NCBI GenBank assembly: GCA_023623175.1
Contig: JAMNXU010000018.1
Coordinates: 1-64,000 of the forward strand
Source of the DNA: Bacillota bacterium
GTDB taxonomy: Bacteria > Bacillota > Clostridia > Acetivibrionales > JAMNXU01
Direction: 5' to 3'
Length of the DNA stretch: 64,000 nt
A program made the position numbers and the translations under genes. The notes beneath the pieces are model-generated. The model was not told the DNA's origin. It searched no databases and saw nothing but the letters and a program-made list of their open reading frames with translations. Shown piece by piece: positions 1-7,529 of this stretch (its first letter is position 1; each line of letters opens with the position of its first letter).

Positions 1-414
1 TAAGACAATAGAAAATGCAACCTTATACCTTTTTCCTTTCACCTTATCCCTATTTGGAACCGACTTTATTTTAAAAATTACTACAAGAATTAAGGAATAA
101 ATGTTATTAAATGGGATGAAAATATTGAATTTTAGAACCGACTTTATTATATGGAAAGAATTAGGGAAATGGGCATAAGGCGAGAAGGGATAAGGGTTTG
201 AGGGAAAGTCGTTTGGAGCGGAGTTTATTTTAAATATACATTAGTTTCAATGTATAATATTGTTGTATCAATCCCGCAATAGCAGAATAACAATTATATT
301 AACGATACGCTGAATGTTATTTTACTCTGTTCATTGAACGATATGGGTGCAATAATTTCTGAACGGGAATGGCACTCAATGAATTTATGAAACCCTTGCA
401 GGAGGATTTATCTG
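1..414. other. Intergenic leader, no intact gene
   Basis: No gene of supportable length is seen. The segment AGAACCGACTTTATT-like occurs twice (about 56-70 and 134-148), and CCTTATCCCT (42-51) is answered by its inverse AGGGATAAGG (186-195), so this may be the scar of a mobile or repeat element. A short open frame ending at about 375 has no good start. A GGAGG ribosome site at 401-405 serves the next gene. Confidence 0.4.
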
Positions 415-993
415 ATGAAAAAGTACTCTGTACATTTTGAAATATCACGAGGACGTGAAACGAAAAGTGGAGTGCTGGTTTCAGCCAATTACGATTTTTG
501 GGAACCTTTGCTTTCTTACTTTATAAAAAATGTACTAATTTTAGGATTGACTGCTGGAAGGATGAAGATGCAGCAATTGCAAGAGCAGAAGTTTTTGGAA
601 AAATTCTTGGTACAGATATAGAAAATATGAAAGTATTCACGGGAAAAATTACAGAAGAATTTACATTTGAATTAATACATAATCCTTTTGATGAGGAAGG
701 AAAGATAAAGTGGTTCAGCATCTTTCTGATGGATGAGGATAAGCATGTTATCTCAGCGGAGCATTATGGCAGTGAATTTGCTGCTGAGTGCCTGACTGAA
801 GAAGATATTAAATATATCCGTTCTGTTATACCAAAAGATTTTCTTTTTCATGTGTACAATTGCACCAGGGGATAATAACGTAATTTCAAGCAAAGAAAAC
901 AGAGGATTTCTCAAAAGAATGGGAATAGAAGAGGAAATTAATGAAAATAACAACAAGCAGAAAGGGATTGCTTTATGGATCGAAATTTTTTAA
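415..993 (+). pseudogene. Broken gene of unknown family, two compensating frameshifts
   Basis: The gene starts at ATG 415 behind GGAGG at 401-405. The first frame is closed at 621, but from about 498 the next frame reads clearly protein-like sequence (a run containing FRIDCWKDEDAAIARAEV) to a stop at 875. From about 858 the original frame becomes protein-like again (APGDNNVISS, then RGFLKRMGIEEEI) and ends at TAA 991-993. A single ancestral product of about 190 residues interrupted by one shift near 498-560 (T5 and A6 runs) and a second near 860 explains all three segments better than separate small genes. I do not recognise the family. Sequencing error is an alternative, but two indels in one short gene next to other gene debris favour real decay. 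Confidence 0.55.
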
Positions 994-1018
994 AATTCAT
1001 TTGTAGGGGTGAGGCATT

Positions 1019-1483
1019 TTGAAAAAATTTGCTTTTATATGTATCCCGATTGTTTTTGCTTTAATTTTATTGGGATGTTCGGCAGTTTTGAGGACTAATG
1101 ATGATGTTTCAGGGACCAATAATGATAATGACAAATTTACAATGAATGGTTCAGTTGCAATTGGTGCAGCAGAGGATAATAATTTAAATAAAACTAAAAT
1201 TACTTATAATGTTATAATCAGTGGGAAGAAGGAAGATATCAACAGTATATACACCCAGGAACCACTGATTAATGAAGATTATATTGACCTGATGTTAGAA
1301 AATGGCCCTCATAATTCACAAGTAAAAGGAACAGAAAAACCCTATTTAGAAATTACAGGCAGTTTTGTGTTTGACACTACCGGCAAAAGTAAAGAGGAAA
1401 TTGACGCCATGCGCTTATTTCAAGGAATCAAAATAATCGACAAGAATAATAATGAATACATTTTAAAATTTAATAAGAAATAA
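1019..1483 (+). CDS. Small lipoprotein of unknown function
   Basis: A 154-residue secreted protein starting at TTG 1019 behind GGGGTGAG. The N-terminus is a type II signal peptide: MKK, a hydrophobic core and the lipobox LLGC with the lipidated cysteine at residue 20, so the mature protein would sit on the outer face of the membrane. The mature part is hydrophilic, rich in Asn, Asp and Lys, with a linker followed by a compact domain ending in a beta-rich segment. No enzyme motif was found. A strong terminator follows directly, so it is transcribed alone or as the last gene after the broken gene upstream. Function unknown. Confidence 0.75.
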   Translation: MKKFAFICIPIVFALILLGCSAVLRTNDDVSGTNNDNDKFTMNGSVAIGAAEDNNLNKTKITYNVIISGKKEDINSIYTQEPLINEDYIDLMLENGPHNSQVKGTEKPYLEITGSFVFDTTGKSKEEIDAMRLFQGIKIIDKNNNEYILKFNKK

Positions 1484-1500
1484 AGAATTAAAGGTTGCAA

Positions 1501-1544
1501 CCCTTCGGAGTCACTTCAACAAGTGATTCCGAAGGGTTTTTATT
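1501..1544 (+). terminator. Rho-independent terminator
   Basis: A 16-bp stem (1501-1516 with 1521-1536, one G-T wobble) with a CAAC loop is followed by a T-rich tract. It closes the lipoprotein gene. Confidence 0.9.
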
Positions 1545-1671
1545 AAAGCTTTATATAAAAAATTAGGTTACAGAAAAACAGGCAAAAAAAGAGGTTAATG
1601 AACACATGACAATTGTATTTTATGAAAAACAACCGTGTTTTTTACATGGGGGAATAGACCGGGGTAACTAA
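1545..1671 (+). pseudogene. C-terminal remnant of a GNAT acetyltransferase
   Basis: Translation gives ALYKKLGYRKTGKK and, after a shift near 1584-1592 (A7 run), NEHMTIVFYEKQP before a stop at 1669-1671. The LYxKLGYxxTG turn followed by a final TxVFYEK strand is the usual end of GCN5-related N-acetyltransferases. The acetyl-CoA binding core is missing upstream, where the terminator lies instead. It is debris, not a gene. The rest of the gap to 1814 holds nothing I can identify. Confidence 0.5.
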
Positions 1672-1814
1672 AACATTTTTGAATGTGATGAAAACTTGAA
1701 TTATGCTGCAGTGTTGTTCAAAATTAGAGTTGGGGACAAAACAGCAAATAATAATGATCAAACCGGTTACGCAGAATTTAAAAAAGTTTTGCAAACACGA
1801 AAGGAGAAAAATCC

Positions 1815-2915
1815 ATGGAGTTTAAGTTCCTGATGCCCACTGAAATACATTTTGGAATAGATGCGGTGTTAAAGAACAGGGAACTGTTCCGCACGCTGGG
1901 GAAAAAGGCGCTGGTTGTCACGGGAAGGAGTTCAGCGAAGAAGAATGGCTCTTTTGATGACGTGAGCAGGGCGCTTACCGAAACGGGAGTTGAATATGTG
2001 CTCTTCGATGAAGTGGAGGAGAACCCGTCGCTGGAGACCGTGGAAAAAGGGAGCGATTTAGGGAAGAGGAGCAACGTGGACTTCGTCATAGGCATCGGTG
2101 GCGGTTCGCCAATGGATGCAGCGAAAGCCATGGCCGTGTTTATAAAGAACCCCCATATCAACCAGGACAACATATTCAGCGCGGGAAAGCTTGAAAGCCT
2201 TCCTGTGGTGGCCGTTCCCACGACTGCCGGGACCGGATCCGAGGTCACCCCGTACAGCATTGTGACTTCCAACAGGGAAAAGACAAAGAAAAACCTCGGG
2301 CAGATCATTTTCCCGAGATACGCCTTTGTCGACTGCAAGTATACATACAGCCTCCCCTATGACATCACCGTCAACACCGCCATTGACGCTTTCAGCCACC
2401 TGGTCGAAGGGTACCTAAACGCCAACAGCAGTTTTATGTCGGATATTTACGCGGAGAAGGGTTTTGAGCTATTCAGGTACTGCTTTGAAAAACTGGTTAA
2501 CAGGGACCTCGACAGCGAATTCAGGGAAAAGGTCATGCTGGCCTCAGTCCTCGGCGGTGTGCAGATTGCGCAGAACGGAACGTCGCTGCCCCATGGGATG
2601 GGGTACATGCTGACCTATTTCAAGGGGCTTCCCCATGGCCTTGCCAACGGGGTACTGACCATAGAGTACCTGAAAACCTTCAGGGACCGGACAAAGCTCA
2701 ACAGGATGCTTGGCTTCCTGGGCCTCGGCAGTATTGATGAACTGGAAGCGATTTTGAATAAATTGATTGATGTAAAAATTGATATAACCGATGACGAAAT
2801 CAATGAATTCTCCATGAGTTTTGCCGGCAACAAGGACAAACTGAAGAACCACCCGGAGAAAGTTGAGTTTGATGACATCGTCAGAATATACAGGAACAGC
2901 CTGGTGAAGCAATAA
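1815..2915 (+). CDS. Iron-containing alcohol dehydrogenase
   Basis: This 366-residue protein belongs to the group III, metal-dependent alcohol dehydrogenases, which interconvert alcohols and aldehydes or ketones with NAD(P)H in the cytoplasm. GIGGGSPMDAAKAM (residues 93-106) is the nucleotide-binding glycine loop and PTTAGTGSEVTP (135-146) the second nucleotide-contact motif. The metal ligands are visible as D191 and H195 (AIDAFSH), H260 (LPHG) and H274 (LPHG). The start ATG 1815 has AAAGGAG ten bases before it. Length is typical of the family. The substrate cannot be told from sequence; butanol-type dehydrogenases and 1,3-propanediol or lactaldehyde reductases share this fold. It stands alone, without a neighbouring pathway gene. 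Confidence 0.93.
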   Translation: MEFKFLMPTEIHFGIDAVLKNRELFRTLGKKALVVTGRSSAKKNGSFDDVSRALTETGVEYVLFDEVEENPSLETVEKGSDLGKRSNVDFVIGIGGGSPMDAAKAMAVFIKNPHINQDNIFSAGKLESLPVVAVPTTAGTGSEVTPYSIVTSNREKTKKNLGQIIFPRYAFVDCKYTYSLPYDITVNTAIDAFSHLVEGYLNANSSFMSDIYAEKGFELFRYCFEKLVNRDLDSEFREKVMLASVLGGVQIAQNGTSLPHGMGYMLTYFKGLPHGLANGVLTIEYLKTFRDRTKLNRMLGFLGLGSIDELEAILNKLIDVKIDITDDEINEFSMSFAGNKDKLKNHPEKVEFDDIVRIYRNSLVKQ

Positions 2916-2986
2916 AACAGTCCGGCAGTCAAAGGATCGGGCGGGTTGATGAATCAGGGAGACTGATTAATTACAGGAGAGAATCA

Positions 2987-3026
2987 GGAGCGCCAAAAAC
3001 AGGAGTGGAGCGCTAATAACAGGAGT
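2987..3026 (+). repeat. 20-bp tandem repeat (2 copies) before methyltransferase
   Basis: GGAGCGCnAAnAACAGGAGT occurs at 2987-3006 and 3007-3026, and the unit's first seven bases recur at 3037-3043 inside the next gene start. Each copy carries an AGGAG sequence, so the duplication multiplies a possible ribosome-binding site; only the last (3021-3025) is at working distance from the start at 3035. Confidence 0.75.
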
Positions 3027-3034
3027 GTTTTTAC

Positions 3035-3649
3035 TTGGAGCGCAGGCAGGATAAATTGCTTGGTATCAAAACCACGGGCATGAGGGAATGCTCAGGCGGC
3101 AACGTTCATTACAACCGTTATGAAGCGACGCCGTACAAAGCCCTGGACATTCTTTCCGAAAATTATGATTTCAGGGTCACCGACAAGTTCGTGGATTTCG
3201 GGTGCGGCCGGGGAAGGGTGGCGTTTTATATCCACAATCGTTTCAATATCCCGGTGACGGGGATTGAAGCCGATTACAGGACATACATTGAAGCCCTGGA
3301 AAACAGGGAATCGTACTGCATGAAAACGGGACGCGCCGCCAAGAATATTGAAATTATACATGGCCTGGCCCAGGATTATGAAATTGGCAACAGCGACAAC
3401 TGTTTTTACTTTTTCAACCCGTTTTCGGTGCAAATATTCAGGAGAGTTGTCCAGAATATACTGCGCTCCGTGGGAAAAAACAAAAGGACGGTGGACCTGA
3501 TTTTGTTTTACCCCTCGCCCGAATACCGGGATTTTCTCGATACCGAGACACCGTTCAGGGTTGAAAGGGAGATATTGATTCCCGGGGAAAGGGATGAAAG
3601 GGAGAAGTTTATTATCTACAGGCTGCATGAAGGGGATTGGGCTGCATGA
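3035..3649 (+). CDS. Class I SAM-dependent methyltransferase
   Basis: A 204-residue cytoplasmic protein starting at TTG 3035, nine bases after AGGAG. VDFGCGRGR (residues 53-61) is the glycine-rich motif I that holds S-adenosylmethionine, GIEAD (76-80) is the acidic end of strand 2, and FYFFNPF (124-130) is a motif IV in which an Asn-Pro-Phe sequence could be the substrate-facing loop. This resembles small-molecule or RNA/protein methyltransferases of the Methyltransf_25/31 type, but the substrate is not evident. It is separated from the dehydrogenase by 119 bases carrying a tandem repeat, so it may be transcribed with it. No terminator is seen after the gene. Confidence 0.8.
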   Translation: MERRQDKLLGIKTTGMRECSGGNVHYNRYEATPYKALDILSENYDFRVTDKFVDFGCGRGRVAFYIHNRFNIPVTGIEADYRTYIEALENRESYCMKTGRAAKNIEIIHGLAQDYEIGNSDNCFYFFNPFSVQIFRRVVQNILRSVGKNKRTVDLILFYPSPEYRDFLDTETPFRVEREILIPGERDEREKFIIYRLHEGDWAA

Positions 3650-3713
3650 AGCATGAAGAGGATTGAGAGAAGGGATTAGATGGAGTATAAGGAGATATTA
3701 AGGGTGGTAAATT

Positions 3714-3893
3714 ATGAATTTAATGTTGTCGGATTTTTGCAATTTGCATTGCAGTTATTGTTTTGCCAAGGGAGCCATGAGTAAAGCAGCCCAGGAAATG
3801 TCGGAAGAGATGTCGAAAATCCTGTATTTCAATGTTATAGTATTTAATGGCAAAATGCGGCCCATGTTTTGCCCGTTCCGCAATCCCCGGTGA
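3714..3893 (+). pseudogene. Radical SAM N-terminal stub (59 codons)
   Basis: ATG 3714 follows AGGGTGG at 3701-3707. The 59-codon frame begins with a strand and then SDFCNLHCSYCFAKGAM, a textbook CxxxCxxC cluster motif (C9, C13, C16) for the [4Fe-4S] cluster that binds S-adenosylmethionine, followed by an alanine- and glutamate-rich helix as in SPASM-type maturases. After about residue 35 the sequence loses resemblance and stops at 3893. A working radical SAM protein needs roughly 200 more residues, so I read this as a truncated 5' end. A free-standing Cys-rich miniprotein is a less likely alternative. Confidence 0.6.
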
Positions 3894-3922
3894 CCACGGC
3901 AATAACAGGGAGGTTAATTAAT

Positions 3923-4429
3923 ATGAAGAAGTATTTCGCGTATGGAAGCTGCACAAATTATGAATCCTTCAGGGAAACAATGAAAGAAGAAGGATGCGGG
4001 GACAAGTTCCGCGTCTTGGGGATCGGAAAACTGAAGGACTACCGGCTGGCATTTACGAGGCGCTCAATAAAATGGGGCGGAGGCTCGCTGGATATAATTG
4101 AATCGCCCGGGGACTATGTTTTGGGCGTGGTTTATGAAATTCCCGAGGAGGGGATTACGGCGCTCAATCGAAGGGAAGGCGCTCAACCGTTTGCGAATTA
4201 CCACAGGAAAATAGATCTTAAGGTGGAACTGAATAATGAAGAAACGGATGTATTTGCCTACACGGTCGTTGACAAGGATCTCAAAGAAATCGCGCCTCCA
4301 CAGGCATATTTTGACGCGGTGTACGAAGGCCTGGCGGGGCAGGTCCCCCCGGAATACATAAACAAGTACCTCGTGGAGCATTGCAAAAAGCGCTTTGGTA
4401 TAGATTACCTTAAAAACCGTGCAGGATAA
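3923..4429 (+). CDS. Gamma-glutamylcyclotransferase-like (AIG2/GGCT) protein
   Basis: A 168-residue protein beginning YFAYGSC, the YGS loop that binds the gamma-glutamyl group in the GGCT/AIG2 fold, at residues 4-10. A glutamate in LNRREGA (E85) is in place for the catalytic acid/base of gamma-glutamyl or gamma-glutamylamine cyclotransferases. The strand pattern V-F-A-Y-T-V and the C-terminal YINKYLVEHCKKRFG helix are also typical. I chose ATG 3923 because AGGGAGG lies at 3907-3913; an in-frame upstream start would overlap the radical-SAM stub. It would release 5-oxoproline from a gamma-glutamyl compound in the cytosol, exact substrate unknown. Confidence 0.82.
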   Translation: MKKYFAYGSCTNYESFRETMKEEGCGDKFRVLGIGKLKDYRLAFTRRSIKWGGGSLDIIESPGDYVLGVVYEIPEEGITALNRREGAQPFANYHRKIDLKVELNNEETDVFAYTVVDKDLKEIAPPQAYFDAVYEGLAGQVPPEYINKYLVEHCKKRFGIDYLKNRAG

Positions 4430-4461
4430 AAATACTTGCGACCTTAGACACGTATTTTTGT
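4428..4461 (+). terminator. Weak hairpin after the GGCT-like gene
   Basis: TAAAAATAC (4428-4436) pairs with GTATTTTTG (4452-4460) around a 15-base loop and ends in T residues. The stem is AT-rich and short, so termination would be partial. Confidence 0.35.
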
Positions 4462-4489
4462 TATGCTGAAGTTGTATTGAAACAGTTGA

Positions 4490-4750
4490 CGATTACATAT
4501 AACATACGGAGACGGGAGAGCGATTCCGGCCATCAGGGGGTATGCGGAACGCAACCTGGAGAACCTGTCACATAAGGAATATGCTCACTTTAAAAAAGCA
4601 GTCAGCGCGCTGGGAGGAGATATGAGCGATCTTGATGAAGATTTTTATAGAATCCATGGGACCGATGTTTTTTATGATGAAGAATATTTTCAGCAATGCG
4701 GGGAGGTCGTTATAGATGGAAGAATTAGTAGTGTTATTGGAAGAGATTAA
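4490..4750 (+). pseudogene. Truncated reading frame of unknown family
   Basis: The frame is open from 4490 to TAA 4748-4750 (86 codons) and reads protein-like throughout (IPAIRGYAERNLENLSHKEY at 4520-4579, then GGDMSDLDEDFYRIHG). No ATG, GTG or TTG lies at its beginning; the first usable start is ATG 4622 behind GGAGG, giving only 42 residues. The 5' part of a longer gene therefore seems to be missing. It overlaps the next gene by 35 bases in another frame. Family not recognised. Confidence 0.45.
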
Positions 4751-4943
4751 AAACATCCTGCTTGATATTAAGGCAGGTATTAACGATTTGAATGATAAGG
4801 TTGACTCCATTGCCAACGATACAGCCTTGTCAATTTCAGAAATCAACGGGCAACTGGAAACTATAAATACCGCAATAAGCAGCATCGAAAACACAGTAAA
4901 CTCGATTGACTCGACGGTGGAGCAGATTGAGGCTATTATATAG
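4716..4943 (+). CDS. Small coiled-coil protein
   Basis: A 75-residue protein, ATG 4716 with GGGGAGG at 4701-4707. The whole chain is an acidic amphipathic helix with Ile, Leu and Val spaced 3 and 4 apart (IKNILLDIKAGINDLNDKVD, then repeated SI-E-I and TINTAISSIENTV), so it should form a parallel coiled coil. It has no signal peptide, Cys or Trp. Its start overlaps the end of the preceding truncated frame, suggesting that the two once formed a pair. Small proteins of this shape occur in phage and secretion modules, but there is no further evidence for a role. Confidence 0.65.
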   Translation: MEELVVLLEEIKNILLDIKAGINDLNDKVDSIANDTALSISEINGQLETINTAISSIENTVNSIDSTVEQIEAII

Positions 4944-5004
4944 ATTGACTTGATAAAATCGGTTTTTATAGAACAACGTACTTTTAAAAATAAAGATTAC
5001 TGAT

Positions 5005-6516
5005 CCTTGACACTTGAATATGTGAGTTACCAGGATGCATTTACGCTCTACTTCGCTCCTTTATGCCATCAATCTGGCTGCTTGCCTCAGGTTATGGGCA
5101 AAAATACCCAAGCCGGCCCATTTGCGTTTTCCGGTAACCATTGAGCATACTGCGGTTAAGTCCAAACCGACGTTTTAAACAACTGATGCGTCCTTCGATC
5201 CCTGATCGCCATCGTTTAAGTCGTCTGAAGGTAGAGGTGCTTTCAAACTCGGCTCTCTCTTTGGACTTTCTGCCTGACTTCGGAATGCAAATATGCTTAA
5301 CACCGGCTTTGTAGGCTAATGCTTCATTAGCGGTATCATAATACCCCCGGTCAAGTACTATCTCCGTCGGAGCTCTGCCGAACAATGTAATATGCTTCTT
5401 TAGGGCATCTTCAACAAGGACCTTGTCACAAGGATTCCCCTTGTAAAGTTGGTAGCCGGTGATAATACCGCTTTCTGTTTCCTGTATCTGGAGCTTGTAC
5501 CCGAATTCCACTCGCTTTCCAACCTTTCCTCTGACAATGGGACGAGCTTCGGGATCCTTGAGGCTTACGAGCCGGTCGGTAAGTTTTGTGTTCCCATTAT
5601 TTACGGCTTCGCTTTGCTCAATAATTTTCTGAACTTTTTGGATTGCGTCCAATAAGTCGCCACGAAGCTTTAGATCATTCTTCGTCTCAGGAATAAGCTT
5701 TTTTGCTAAACGGTATGCACTGGTCACTACCTTCCGGCCTTCCTTTGCCATATGACTAAATGATTTCCCGAACTTCTGTGCGAGCATTTTCTGTCCTGCG
5801 GCGCAATACTTTGTTAACGGACAGCAAGTAGCCCTTCATTTTATGGATCGATTTTGTGTTTTGTCGGGAAGCCTTCCCACAAGCTTGCTTTATGCGGGCG
5901 ACTGCTTTTGTGATTTTTCTTACGCCTTCTAAAGCAGACCCGCATCTGTAGGGTGGGCAATATTGGCCTCCACTACCGTCGTATCGATCCTGGTCCTCCG
6001 GCCTTTAATCAGTTTCTTCTGTGCCAGGGACTCAAGCAAATTTTGATTTATCTCTTCGATGACTTCTTCTCCGTATTTGGTAGTGATTTTCATTAAGGCT
6101 GTAGGATCTGGCACTTTCTGCTCAAGCGGTATGCGGCAGAAAAATCGATACATGAGGTTATGTGTGACTTCAGGAACAAGATCTTCATAACTCAGTCCCG
6201 TATAATGCTTGAGAAACATCATCTGTATATACACACGAACAGGCACAGTCGGACGTCCGCGCTGGGTATTGAACCGCTCAACTATGGGATTTACAAAGGA
6301 TTCATCTTGCAGAGCTTATCGATTATCTCAAGTTCGGGAGTAAGTTTGTATGCAGCCTCCGGTATAAGGGCTTGAGCTATGGTTGGTCGGTTCCATTCCG
6401 GATAATCGAGTATCAGCACATCTATCACCTTTTGTCAAAATTGCATTTTGTTATATAATTCGATATCCGGTATTGGAATTCCTGTATCAAACTCACATTA
6501 TTCAAGGTTTTCAAGG
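5005..6516 (-). mobile_element. Decayed insertion sequence with terminal inverted repeats
   Basis: The ends are an imperfect inverted repeat: CCTTGA..CTTGAATA.TGTGAGTT at 5005-5028 and its inverse at 6490-6516, which differ by small gaps. One minus-strand transposase gene fills the element. I could not find a convincing target-site duplication outside the repeats. The transposase resembles the ISNCY-like/IS5-superfamily DDE type. Because the transposase is broken in several places the copy cannot move on its own. Confidence 0.75.
5061..6428 (-). pseudogene. DDE transposase, at least four frameshifts
   Basis: On the minus strand the reading starts at GTG 6428 and must change frame near 6310 (from PELEIIDKL to DESFVNPIVERFNTQRGRP), near 5932 (from DTTVVEANIAHPTDAGLL to GVRKITKAVARIKQACGK), near 5785 (to AQKFGKSF) and near 5125 (to WAGLGIFAHNLRQAARLMA, stop at 5061). 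When the pieces are joined they give a product of about 450 residues. DTTVVEANIAHPTDAG and PTEIVLDRGYYD carry the first and second DDE aspartates, and a basic segment RRLKRWRSGIEGRISCLKR carries the final glutamate. The pattern of single-base shifts says that the gene has been drifting without selection. Confidence 0.85.
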
Positions 6517-6568
6517 CCCATTTTATCGGGTGAAACTAAGTTAACAGAACAACAGATCTAATAGGGAG

Positions 6569-7165
6569 GTGAAAATGATGAAAATTAAATTTTTAACAAT
6601 TGGTTTGATTGTAGGGTTAGTCATTTCTTGCGTTTTTACTGCGTTTGCTGACAATAAAGTATTAAAACTAAAAGTTAATAATACTAATGTAAATAGTGCT
6701 ATAATTGAGCAAGACGGAGTTATTTACGTCCCAATTGCAGAAATAGCTGATAGACTTGGTTTAGAAGTAATTAAAGATGAAGTAGCTAATGAAATAAATA
6801 TAAAAAACAAAATAGGGAACAAGAAATATAAAAAATCAACTTTCATGGGCATAGGATATATTACCTTAGATGATGATGACTTATATATTTCAATGAAAGA
6901 TGCTATTGCAAATAGGGAGGTTGTTATGGGACTTATTAATGGTATTCTCTCAACAAGTCCTACACCATCGCCGACTACCGTGGCTAAACCTAAAACATCA
7001 CCATCATCAGGTATTGAACCTACTCCTACACCTGATTTAAAACCGCCAAAAAATGTTATTGTTAATGGGGGAGATGAAGAGGAATTGCCGTCTTTATATA
7101 CAACGACACCTACACCTAATCCAACACCATCAGCAACACCAGATTTAAGCAAACCTCAAATTTGA
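6569..7165 (+). CDS. Exported stalk-domain protein with Pro/Thr-rich tail
   Basis: A 198-residue secreted protein. A signal peptide occupies residues 1-27 (cleavage likely after TAFA). Residues 30-105 match the 'copper amine oxidase N-terminal' or stalk domain so common in Clostridia: a strand pair, then DGVIYVPIAEIADRLGLEV and a repeated KYKKSTFMGIGYITLDD strand unit. This domain is thought to bind cell wall or be a structural spacer, not to oxidise amines. The remaining third is low complexity (PTPSPTT, PTPTPDL, TPTPNPTPSATPD), a typical extracellular linker, and the protein stops without an anchor. ATG 6569 follows AGGGAGGTG; an ATG two codons later is also possible. Codon use is AT-rich like the neighbouring defence genes. 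Confidence 0.75.
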   Translation: MKMMKIKFLTIGLIVGLVISCVFTAFADNKVLKLKVNNTNVNSAIIEQDGVIYVPIAEIADRLGLEVIKDEVANEINIKNKIGNKKYKKSTFMGIGYITLDDDDLYISMKDAIANREVVMGLINGILSTSPTPSPTTVAKPKTSPSSGIEPTPTPDLKPPKNVIVNGGDEEELPSLYTTTPTPNPTPSATPDLSKPQI

Positions 7166-7192
7166 AGCAGGCGTTTTCACCTGCTTCTTTAA
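7164..7192 (+). terminator. Rho-independent terminator
   Basis: GAAGCAGG (7164-7171) pairs with CCTGCTTC (7180-7187), followed by TTTAATT. It overlaps the stop codon of the stalk-domain gene. The remaining gap up to 7529 is AT-rich and shows no other feature. Confidence 0.8.
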
Positions 7193-7529
7193 TTATGCGA
7201 ATTTTGCTATTATAGGGTAAGCGTAAAGCAGAATCGCACATGGTATCTTTTGCTTAATGTTGTTCAATCATTCCAAACCAGGTTGAAAAGGTTGAAAAAC
7301 TCGCAGGAATACATAGGACTACCTCCTGACTCATTTTAAGTCCAGGTTTTCGTCCGCACCCCCGTCCATTTTTATTTTTCAACAAACAGCTATAATTTGT
7401 TTTTTATCATTATAAAAAAGTATTAATAAGTGTTTAAATAAGGTATAATATTTTATAAATTAACAATAAAAAACAAAATATACTAAAATCACAATTTTGT
7501 GCTATTTTTTTAAAACGTGGAGGATACAA

